Origin: Candidatus Aminicenantota bacterium
Lineage (GTDB): Bacteria; Acidobacteriota; Aminicenantia; UBA2199
Direction of reading: 5' to 3'
Length of the DNA: 62,463 nucleotides
Assembly: GCA_011772425.1 (NCBI GenBank)
Contig: WVZO01000065.1
Coordinates: forward strand, 37,036 to 99,498
Shown here piece by piece: positions 26,238-33,129 of this stretch (positions are counted from its first letter, which is position 1; each line of letters starts with the position of its first letter). Position numbers and translations under genes: made by a program. The notes beneath the pieces are model-generated. The model ran no database searches. It was not told where the DNA came from and worked only from the letters and a program-made list of their open reading frames with translations.

Positions 26238-27356
26238 ATGAAAAATAAACCCATGGAAATATCGAACCTGAGCCTTGTAGTTACTGACGATTGCAATTTT
26301 AATTGCTCCTACTGCTTCCAAAAAAAAGAAAAAAAATATATGAGCCAATCCACCATGGAAAAAGCAATCGCGTTTTTTTATCCCTATTTAAAAAAAGAAA
26401 CGGAATCCATATTTTGGGGAGGAGAGCCGCTGCTTGCTTTCGATAACATCAAATACGCGGTTAATCTTTTACAAGAGAGAAATAAACAAGAAAAAAAGAA
26501 GATTAAATTTTACCTGACCACCAATGGCAGCCTGCTCAGCGAAGATAAGTTGGTTTTTTTTGATCGTCATGGATTTGATCTGATGCTGAGCTTTGACGGC
26601 TTGACCCAGGACACCGCTCGCAAAGCCGGCAGTTCAAAACGAATGCCTGGTCTTATCAAACAGGTTCGAAAATATCCGGGCATCGTGTTTTCAGTTAACA
26701 GTGTATTTACGCCTGAAACCATTGGTTATTTTTCAGAATCGCTGCGGTACATCATTGAGTTGGGGGTGCCTGAAATCATCGTCAGTCTTTCTTCCATACA
26801 TCCGTGGGATCAAAAGGCACTGGATATATTGGCTAAAGAATATGAACGTCTCGTTGAGTACCTGTTTTCTTACTATAAAGAAACAGGAAATATTCCCGTA
26901 AACGATTTTAAAATCCCGGAGGGGCCGCCCAGGAAAGGGTTTGTTTGCCTGGCTGGCCAAAACCGTATGTCAGTCACCCCGGACGAAGATATATGGGGAT
27001 GTTATCTTTTCCACGATTATCTAAAGCAAAAAAAAGGCAGCGACGATTACCGGCATTACCATTTCGGGAAACTGGATGATTTTATTAAAAATCACGAAAC
27101 CCGTTACCCCGCAGTCCTGGCCAATTATTCGGACCTGAAACAGGATATGTTTTTCACGGAAAGGGAGCATTGTTTTCTTTGCCGGGATGTGGAGCAATGC
27201 AGTACCTGTCCGGTTAATGCGGCCTTTTCCACCGCTTTAATCGGGAAAATCCCACCCTGGCTCTGCGACTTGAACCGGATCCAGAGACATGCCAAAGAGC
27301 GTTTTCTCAGGTGGACGGCGTCCACACCCTATAAAAGTAAAAAAAAGTCCGAATAG
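26238..27356 (+). CDS. Radical SAM protein with SPASM-like cysteine-rich C-terminus
   Basis: A 372-residue enzyme. The [4Fe-4S]-SAM site is C19-x3-C23-x2-C26 (DDCNFNCSYCFQ), followed by the WGGEPLLAF 'GGE' motif and YLTTNGSLLS. The C-terminal region has cysteines in FVCLAGQNR, WGCYLF, HCFLCRDVEQCSTCPVN and WLCDL, a pattern of SPASM/twitch-type auxiliary clusters as in peptide-maturase and sulfatase-maturase families. The substrate is not encoded next to it as an obvious small peptide. It forms an operon with the preceding methyltransferase. A peptide- or protein-modifying role is family-based inference. Confidence 0.85.
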   Translation: MKNKPMEISNLSLVVTDDCNFNCSYCFQKKEKKYMSQSTMEKAIAFFYPYLKKETESIFWGGEPLLAFDNIKYAVNLLQERNKQEKKKIKFYLTTNGSLLSEDKLVFFDRHGFDLMLSFDGLTQDTARKAGSSKRMPGLIKQVRKYPGIVFSVNSVFTPETIGYFSESLRYIIELGVPEIIVSLSSIHPWDQKALDILAKEYERLVEYLFSYYKETGNIPVNDFKIPEGPPRKGFVCLAGQNRMSVTPDEDIWGCYLFHDYLKQKKGSDDYRHYHFGKLDDFIKNHETRYPAVLANYSDLKQDMFFTEREHCFLCRDVEQCSTCPVNAAFSTALIGKIPPWLCDLNRIQRHAKERFLRWTASTPYKSKKKSE

Positions 27357-27392
27357 TTAGAGGATTAAATTTCTGAGTTTGCATATTTCTGC

Positions 27393-27420
27393 TTGACAAT
27401 TTTAGGGTAAAAGATATAAT
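27393..27420 (+). promoter_or_regulatory. Near-consensus sigma-70 promoter
   Basis: TTGACA (27393-27398), 16 bp, TATAAT (27415-27420): both hexamers are perfect. It drives the GT2-SDR-GMC operon starting at 27478 and shows that this operon is a separate transcription unit from the radical SAM gene. Confidence 0.75.
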
Positions 27421-27477
27421 GTTTCTTTACGGTATATGATGTAGAACGTATGATAGAAGGTGTACGATGAGGACAGC

Positions 27478-28218
27478 ATGACGGATAAGAAACTGGTGGA
27501 CATCTTATTGCCGGTCTACAACGAAGAACATGTCCTGGAAAAAAGTGTAACCGCACTTCGCGAATTCTTACAGGATAATGTTGCGGATTTTGACTGGATT
27601 ATTACCATTGGCGACAATGCCTCTACGGACAAGACACTGGAGGTAGGCAAAGAGTTGGAGAAACGCTTCGAGGATGTGCGGGTGTTTCACCTGGACCGGA
27701 AAGGCCGGGGGCGCATGGTGAAATACGCCTGGCAGAAGAGTGAAGCAGAAATCCTCTCCTACATGGATATTGATCTTTCTACCGGTTTAGAGGCGTTTCC
27801 CCCGATGGTGCGGGCCATTTTGGATGGTTATGATGTGGTTATCGGCTCCCGGCAGTACAAAGGCGCTGAAGTGGAACGCAGTTTTAAACGGGAAGCCATT
27901 TCCAGGGGTTATATCTGGATACTGAAACTACTGCTGCGTTTTCCTTTTACCGATGCCCAATGCGGTTTTAAAGCAGTATCCAAACAATTGGTGAATGATC
28001 TTTTTGACAGGATAGAGGATGACGAATGGTTTTTTGATACGGAATTGCTTTACCTGGCCCACAGGAATGGGTATAAAGTAAAAGAACTGCCGGTGCGTTG
28101 GGTTGAAGACAGGGACTCGCGGGTCAAGATAACCCGGACCGCATGGCTGGACATTAAGGGCGTATTCCGTATGCGCAAATACGAACGTCAGGGGAAGATA
28201 CTGATAGAAAAAGAATGA
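27478..28218 (+). CDS. Family 2 glycosyltransferase, polyprenyl-phosphate type
   Basis: A 246-residue GT-A enzyme; ATG 27478 with GAGGA 4-5 nt upstream. ILLPVYNEEHVLEKSV, the GDNASTD motif, SYMDIDLSTGLE (DxD-like) and SRGYIWILKLLLRFPFTDAQ, CGFKAVSKQL resemble dolichyl-/undecaprenyl-phosphate glucosyl- or mannosyltransferases (ALG5-like), which load a sugar onto the lipid carrier. WVEDRDSRVKI is the typical C-terminal motif. No large TM domain is present. It overlaps the next gene by 4 bp. Confidence 0.86.
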   Translation: MTDKKLVDILLPVYNEEHVLEKSVTALREFLQDNVADFDWIITIGDNASTDKTLEVGKELEKRFEDVRVFHLDRKGRGRMVKYAWQKSEAEILSYMDIDLSTGLEAFPPMVRAILDGYDVVIGSRQYKGAEVERSFKREAISRGYIWILKLLLRFPFTDAQCGFKAVSKQLVNDLFDRIEDDEWFFDTELLYLAHRNGYKVKELPVRWVEDRDSRVKITRTAWLDIKGVFRMRKYERQGKILIEKE

Positions 28219-29612
28219 AACCTCTTCCTTCTCTCCTGGTAACCGGGGCCGGTGGGTTTGTAGGAAAGCACCTCCTGGCAAAGCTGGACCCAGCGAAATA
28301 TCAAACCATCTACTACCTGACCCACAAACGGGAAAATGTGCGGCTGCTGGAATCCACACCCGGAAATATCAACGTTATCGAAGGAGACCTTTTAGACGCC
28401 CCCACCTATGAAACATGCCTGGAGCAGGTGGATACGGTGATCCATTTGGCTGCATTAACCGGGAAAGCAAACCCGAAGGATTATTTCAAAGTCAATGCTT
28501 ACGGTACCATGCTGCTGTTGGACCGCTGCAAGCAGGCAGGAGTAAAGAATTTTTTATTTGTCAGTTCCATAGCGGTATCGTTCAAGAATAAATATCGCTA
28601 TTTTTATGCGCAATCCAAAGAGGAAGCGGAGAATTATGTAAAAACCAGTGGTCTCAATTATACGATTTTGCGCCCCACCATGATTATGGGAAAAGGTTCG
28701 CCGGTATTTGCCGGCCTGGCCATGTTAACCGGTCTCCCGGTTATCCCGGTATTTGGAAAAGGAAACGTCCGGGTTCAACCCGTTCATGTAGAAGATGTGG
28801 TCAAAGCCCTCGCCCAGGTTGAAGAGGATGCGCGGTATCACGGTGAAGTGCTGGAAATAGGCGGCCCTGAAACCATTCCCATCAAAGACTTTATGAAAAA
28901 AATCGCGATTGCCCGCGGCAAAAAAAATCCCAAAGCCTTTCCCCTGCCCATGGGTATAATCGTATTTTTCCTTTCTATCCTGGAACGGGTGGTATACGGA
29001 CTTCTACCTTTTACTATCGGACAACTGGGTTCTTTCCGCAATGACAGTATTGCTGAAAGCAATTCCTTGTTTAAACGATTGTCTCCCTTTATGAAAGGGC
29101 TGGATGAGATGATTGCCAACAGCCTAGAGAAGGAAGAGGTCGTGGAAATCCCTAAACCTCTCATGAAGGAGTGCCAGGTGTTTTGCCGCTATTTGCTGAA
29201 GCAAAAGCCCGATAACTATGTGCTGGAAAAGTATTACCAATGTCACCAGAGAATAACCTTCGCCCCTGTAGATTTCCATGATGCGTTATTGTTAAAGATT
29301 GCTTCTGTTCATCCTTTTTTCACGCGCATGGCTGATGCTTATTCCCGTTTTTTCCGCTCCAATTCTCTGGTCAGGAAAAAATTGGCGTATCTTTTTGCCA
29401 TTCTTGAAGTATCGCCGCCGTATTTCCGATATTTTGATTCTGCCGATGGACCCGGGAAATTGGGATTTTTGATAAAAGCAGGCATCAAAGGAGCAGGATT
29501 GGCGTTTCATTTGTTTCTTTCCGCTTTATTTCTTCTTCCCCTTCAACTGATCAGCCGCCTGACTGGGAAAAAAACAGGTAAGACAGAAGCTGTGGAAGGT
29601 CATAATGGCTAA
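28215..29612 (+). CDS. Extended SDR (NAD(P)-dependent epimerase/dehydratase) with C-terminal extension
   Basis: A 465-residue protein. Residues 1-290 are an extended SDR: TGAGGFVGKHL near 11-21, VIHLAALTG, SSIAVSF and a YAQSKEEAE Tyr-x3-Lys motif, then LRPTMIMGKG and EVLEIGGPETI. Residues 300-465 are an additional helical region not usual in the family, ending in a hydrophobic segment (AGLAFHLFLSALFLLPLQL) that may anchor it to the membrane. It is coupled to the GT2 upstream (4-bp overlap) and the GMC gene downstream (8-bp overlap). A nucleotide-sugar or steroid/lipid substrate is possible; not resolved. Confidence 0.8.
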   Translation: MKPLPSLLVTGAGGFVGKHLLAKLDPAKYQTIYYLTHKRENVRLLESTPGNINVIEGDLLDAPTYETCLEQVDTVIHLAALTGKANPKDYFKVNAYGTMLLLDRCKQAGVKNFLFVSSIAVSFKNKYRYFYAQSKEEAENYVKTSGLNYTILRPTMIMGKGSPVFAGLAMLTGLPVIPVFGKGNVRVQPVHVEDVVKALAQVEEDARYHGEVLEIGGPETIPIKDFMKKIAIARGKKNPKAFPLPMGIIVFFLSILERVVYGLLPFTIGQLGSFRNDSIAESNSLFKRLSPFMKGLDEMIANSLEKEEVVEIPKPLMKECQVFCRYLLKQKPDNYVLEKYYQCHQRITFAPVDFHDALLLKIASVHPFFTRMADAYSRFFRSNSLVRKKLAYLFAILEVSPPYFRYFDSADGPGKLGFLIKAGIKGAGLAFHLFLSALFLLPLQLISRLTGKKTGKTEAVEGHNG

Positions 29613-31221
29613 TATAACGGTGGTGGGTTCCGGTTCCAGTGCGGTTCATTTTGCCCTGACAGCCCTCAAAAAAGGTCATCACGTGACCATGTTGGATGTA
29701 GGATACACAGGCCCGCCGCAGGTGAGTCCCGAAGATACCTTTAACCGGTTAAAGGGTGGCCTTAATGATCCGGTTTTATATTTCCTGGGTGAACATTTTG
29801 AAAGTGTCGTACCCCCGGATTATAACAAAGAAATTTACGGATTTCCTCCCAACAAACAGTATATTTTCAAGCATCCACCAGGCTTTGCTGAGAATTCCAG
29901 CGGTTTTGAGCCGTTATTTTCTTTTGCCGCCGGTGGATTGGCCCAGGCCTGGACCGGTGGTTCTTATCCGTTTAATGATGATGACTTAAAGGATTTTCCT
30001 TTTTCTTATAAGGACCTTGAACCCTATTACGACGAGGTAACCCAACGCATTGGTATCATTGGTGTGGAAGATGACCTGTCACGTTATTTTCCTTTGCATA
30101 AAAATCTTCTGACCCCTATTGAGTTTGATGAACACTCACAGTTACTGGTGGACCGCTATCAAAAGAAGCGGGAGCAGTTGATTCAAAGGCACGGGATTTA
30201 CCTGGGTCGTTCCCGTGTAGCGGTGTTAAGCAAAGATAAAGGGAACCGAAAAGCGTGTGATTATTCGGGCCGGTGTATTTGGGGATGTCCCACGGATTCG
30301 CTTTATATTCCTTCCCTTACATTGGACCAATGCCGTGGGTTTTCTAATTTTACCTACATTCCCAATCGGTGGGTCAGTCATTTTAAATATGACAAAACCA
30401 ATCGAATTACCGGTGTGGTTTCTTATGAGACGGGCAAACCCGAACCTTTTGAATATGAAGTGGATACATTGGTGTTAACTGCCGGTACGCTTTGTTCTAC
30501 CATGATATACCTGGATTCTATTTACCGGCAGACCGGGGAGGTTTTTAAACTGCACGGATTGATGGACAACCGGCAGATCCTGGTACCTTTTATTACCCTG
30601 GACATGTTGGGAAAGAGTTATAAACCCGAGTCTTACCAGTATCATCAACTGGCTGTCGGCTATGAAATTGAAATGGAAAAAGGCAAGGATTATGTGCATG
30701 GGCAGGTCACGACCCTTAAGACTGCGTTGATGCAGCCGGTGCTGCAAACCATGCCCCTGGATTGGAAAACGGCGTTGTTCCTGGGGCGAAATCTTCACTC
30801 GGCCATGGGTGTGATCAATATCAACTACAGCGATACCCGGCGTGAAGGGAATTCCGTTTCGATTCAACCCGGTGAAAATGGGGGCTCCCCTACCCTGGAA
30901 ATTGTGTATTCTCCACCGGCTGATGAAAAGAAAAAAATAGCATCTTCTTTAAAGCGGGTCAAGAAGTTTTTCAAACCCCTGGGAGTTATAGTGCTTTTGG
31001 GTCAGGCTCATATTCGGCCCATGGGTGCCAGTGTTCATTATTCCGGCACTTTACCTATGTCTACAGAACCCAAACCGCGAACGCTTTCGCCCAATTGTAG
31101 GAGTCACGATTTTGAGAATCTTTATATTGTGGATGGAACGTCGTTTCCGTTTTTGCCGGCCAAGAATTTGACATTTACGTTAATGGCCAATGCTGCGCGG
31201 GTGGCGGATAAGGAATTTTAA
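29605..31221 (+). CDS. GMC-type FAD-dependent oxidoreductase
   Basis: A 538-residue flavoprotein. N-terminal VVGSGSSAVHFALTA is the FAD Rossmann motif and is followed by the acidic D of MLDVGYTG. The C-terminus has ASVHYSGTLPMS, YIVDGTSFPFLPAKNLTFT and MANAARVAD, equivalent to the GMC 'DAS/G-x-FP ... NPTxTIxAxAxRxAD' ending; H in SVHYSGT is at the usual catalytic His position. Mid-region DYSGRCIWGCPTDSL carries two cysteines in a cluster- or disulfide-like spacing. Family members oxidise alcohols or sugars. With the coupled GT2 and SDR genes it points to tailoring of a glycosylated lipid or sugar. Confidence 0.8.
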   Translation: MANITVVGSGSSAVHFALTALKKGHHVTMLDVGYTGPPQVSPEDTFNRLKGGLNDPVLYFLGEHFESVVPPDYNKEIYGFPPNKQYIFKHPPGFAENSSGFEPLFSFAAGGLAQAWTGGSYPFNDDDLKDFPFSYKDLEPYYDEVTQRIGIIGVEDDLSRYFPLHKNLLTPIEFDEHSQLLVDRYQKKREQLIQRHGIYLGRSRVAVLSKDKGNRKACDYSGRCIWGCPTDSLYIPSLTLDQCRGFSNFTYIPNRWVSHFKYDKTNRITGVVSYETGKPEPFEYEVDTLVLTAGTLCSTMIYLDSIYRQTGEVFKLHGLMDNRQILVPFITLDMLGKSYKPESYQYHQLAVGYEIEMEKGKDYVHGQVTTLKTALMQPVLQTMPLDWKTALFLGRNLHSAMGVININYSDTRREGNSVSIQPGENGGSPTLEIVYSPPADEKKKIASSLKRVKKFFKPLGVIVLLGQAHIRPMGASVHYSGTLPMSTEPKPRTLSPNCRSHDFENLYIVDGTSFPFLPAKNLTFTLMANAARVADKEF

Positions 31222-31224
31222 TGG

Positions 31225-31340
31225 AACCACGAAGGCACGAAGGTAAGAAGAAAATAAGCCACAGAGAACACAGAGAGCACAGAGAGAAAATTTAATTGAA
31301 AAATCTCCGTGTTCTCTGTGTCCTCTGTGGCAAAAAAAGT
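31225..31340. repeat. Palindromic CACAGAG repeat
   Basis: An ACCACGAAGGCACGAAGG half-repeat, followed by CCACAGAGAACACAGAGAG..., which is returned about 50 bp later as CTCCGTGTTCTCTGTGTCC and TCTGTGG. This gives an arm of about 25 bp with an AT-rich loop. It lies between the GMC and barrel genes. Confidence 0.75.
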
Positions 31341-31355
31341 TTTTTAGAGGGTATA

Positions 31356-32249
31356 ATGAAGCACGCAGTTGTAATATTTTTTATAATATTATTAGTTGTT
31401 CATGTTGGTTTTTCGCAGGATAAAGCGAAAAAAGTCGAGTTTGAAATATCCGCTGGTATTGGCAGGGTGAATCCTGAATCTATTTATAGCAGGTCCTCCG
31501 GGATCGATGCGCTCATCGATCAATACGCCCGGCATTACAATTTGGATACCACCTTCACCGGTGAATTCCCGGAAATTAAACGATTCATTCCTTTTAACGT
31601 CTCTTTGAATTTCCCGTTGAATGACAAATTGTACCTGAAAGTAGGGGTGGATTATTGTTTTAGTAATGCTGTTTCTGAGAAGAGCTTCCAGGTAGCATGG
31701 CAGGATTTTGACGAGAATCATGATTACAATATAACCGATAAGATTTCTTACTTGATGCCGCACATTGGTTTTGCCTACATGCCTGGTGCTTTGGGTTTCC
31801 ATGGCGCTGTGGGCATGGGATTTGCACGTTTCACTCATATTGAAGACCTGGACTATTCGGAACCGGGGTACAAGTATGATACCAGTGATGCGTTTAAAGT
31901 AAGTGGCACAGGTTTGGGTGTTATCCTGGGGGTGAAGTTTCGGATCAGGCTAAGTAAAAAATCCTCTGGCAAAGCGGTGCATGCTTTTTTGAAACTGGAA
32001 TCTGTCATGTTGAAAGTGAACACCCTTAGCGGTGATAAAACGAGAGCAGCGGTTAATGCGAGTGGTCAGAGGGTTTCTGAGACAGAGGAGGGTACGCTTT
32101 ACGGGTTTGAATGGAATCCCTATGGAAATCAGCGGATTGATTTTTGGGACATCTATGAGACCCCACCTACTGATGCATCGATGCGGAATTTCCAGGAACT
32201 GGGTTTGAATCTTTCCGGTATCCGTTTTATGATAGGTATTTCATTCTGA
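31356..32249 (+). CDS. Outer-membrane beta-barrel-like protein
   Basis: A 297-residue protein. Start at ATG 31356 (AGAGGG upstream) with signal peptide MKHAVVIFFIILLVVHVGFS-Q. The mature part is built of alternating amphipathic strands (VEFEISAGIGRV, LYLKVGVDYCFS, GFHGAVGMGFARF, GTGLGVILGVKFRIRL, HAFLKLESVMLKV) and ends in ...LSGIRFMIGISF, with a terminal phenylalanine as expected for a BamA-assembled barrel. Length suggests 8-10 strands. No family is recognised. It may be cotranscribed with the GMC operon, but a palindromic repeat intervenes. Confidence 0.7.
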   Translation: MKHAVVIFFIILLVVHVGFSQDKAKKVEFEISAGIGRVNPESIYSRSSGIDALIDQYARHYNLDTTFTGEFPEIKRFIPFNVSLNFPLNDKLYLKVGVDYCFSNAVSEKSFQVAWQDFDENHDYNITDKISYLMPHIGFAYMPGALGFHGAVGMGFARFTHIEDLDYSEPGYKYDTSDAFKVSGTGLGVILGVKFRIRLSKKSSGKAVHAFLKLESVMLKVNTLSGDKTRAAVNASGQRVSETEEGTLYGFEWNPYGNQRIDFWDIYETPPTDASMRNFQELGLNLSGIRFMIGISF

Positions 32250-32254
32250 TTATT

Positions 32255-32423
32255 GCCTCCGGTGGCCAGCCCCTCGGCGAGGGGAGCCGCAGAAGGCGCA
32301 TACGCGCCATCTAAAGGCTTCCTTACCGGGATCAATCAACCAGGTAATCACTTTCGAAATTGGCATGAATTGAAAAGGGGGATATTGTTTCAAACGTTTG
32401 AGGAAGCCTTGAACTTATCTTTC
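32255..32423 (+). repeat. Block associated with element H (shared with 24.86-25.06 kb, inverted)
   Basis: It holds GAGCCGCAGAAGGCGCATAC, GCGCCATCTAAAGG, TTCCTTACC and the palindrome CAAACGTTTG in the same order and spacing as the inverted copy near 25 kb, and runs directly into copy 3 of element H. GGCGCATACGCGCC is itself a small hairpin. Confidence 0.7.
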
Positions 32424-32652
32424 TTATGAAAAGCTTTTGCGGGGGTCCAGGGGGTGGTTTTTCAAAAGAATCCCCTGGCCGTCGGAGACAAAAAAAGTTC
32501 TTATAGAATTCCAAAAGGAGTTCAGGATGGACATACTTAAAGTTTTTAAGTTTTTTTCGTTTTTATGTCCATCCTGTAGATAAAAATAGGGGGTTAGTAG
32601 ATCCGCACGGAGGGCATTAGTTTTTTCAGAGTGCCCGTGCGGTACGAGAGAT
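32424..32652 (+). repeat. Three-hairpin intergenic element (family H), copy 3
   Basis: H1: CCAGGGG (32448-32454) with CCCCTGG (32472-32478). H2: CAGGATGGACATA (32523-32535) with TATGTCCATCCTG (32564-32576). H3: CCGCACGG..GGCA (32603-32616) with TGCCCGTGCGG (32632-32642). It opens with TTATGAAAAGCTTTTGCGGG and closes with GGTACGAGAGAT. Confidence 0.85.
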
Positions 32653-32710
32653 AAGCTTTAAAAGTAAAAGGAAAGGAGACATGCAAGGAATCGCACATTA
32701 ATCGAATTTA

Positions 32711-32719
32711 TGGTATAAT
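32711..32719 (+). promoter_or_regulatory. Extended -10 promoter before the antitoxin gene
   Basis: TGGTATAAT, an extended -10 without a convincing -35, 23 bp upstream of the antitoxin ATG. It is probably the only promoter for the antitoxin and the TIR-STAND gene behind it. Confidence 0.45.
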
Positions 32720-32741
32720 CATGCTGGATCAGGAGGTTAAA

Positions 32742-32996
32742 ATGAGTGTACAGGTAAGTTTGGAACTCCCTGAAGGCGTTTTTTCCGCTACACGAAGTAC
32801 GCCCGAAAATTTCGTAAAGGAGATGAGATTAGCTGCCGCAGTTAAATGGTATGAAATCGGGAAGATTTCGCAAGCTAAAGCTGCTGAAATAGCTGGAATC
32901 AGCCGATATGAATTTTTAGAAGCTCTAAATGAATTTGGTATATCTCCTTTCCAGGTCACCGAAGATGAGTTATTAGAGGAGATAGGTATTGAATGA
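32742..32996 (+). CDS. UPF0175-family antitoxin
   Basis: An 84-residue protein; ATG 32742 behind AGGAGG (5 nt). LPEGVFSATRSTPENFVKEM, then RLAAAVKWYEIGKISQAKAA, EIAGISRYEFLEALNEFGIS and the acidic end EDELLEEIGIE are typical of UPF0175, antitoxins that contain a helix-turn-helix and usually precede a DUF3368 PIN-type toxin. The expected toxin gene begins over its end but is cut to 46 codons (next entry). The antitoxin's N-terminal strand and HTH are intact, so it could still bind its promoter. Confidence 0.85.
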   Translation: MSVQVSLELPEGVFSATRSTPENFVKEMRLAAAVKWYEIGKISQAKAAEIAGISRYEFLEALNEFGISPFQVTEDELLEEIGIE

Positions 32997-33129
32997 AAAA
33001 TGGGTAGTAGATGCGTCATCTTTGATTATTTTAGGAAAACTTTCCCTACTTCATCTACTCACTCACTTAAGCGATGAATTAATAATTCCAGAAGGCGTTG
33101 CCGGAGAGGTATTAATCGTAAATGAGTAA
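32989..33129 (+). pseudogene. Truncated DUF3368/PIN-type toxin
   Basis: A frame overlapping the antitoxin end (TTG 32989) reads WVVDASSLIILGKLSLLHLL, then IIPEGVAGEVLIVNE and stops at 33129. This is the N-terminal third of a DUF3368 toxin: the first acidic residue of the PIN site (VVDAS) and the IPEGVxxEV motif are present, and the remaining 110 or so residues with the other catalytic acids are gone. The break coincides with the start codon of the TIR-STAND gene (33122), which sits inside this reading frame. Confidence 0.75.
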
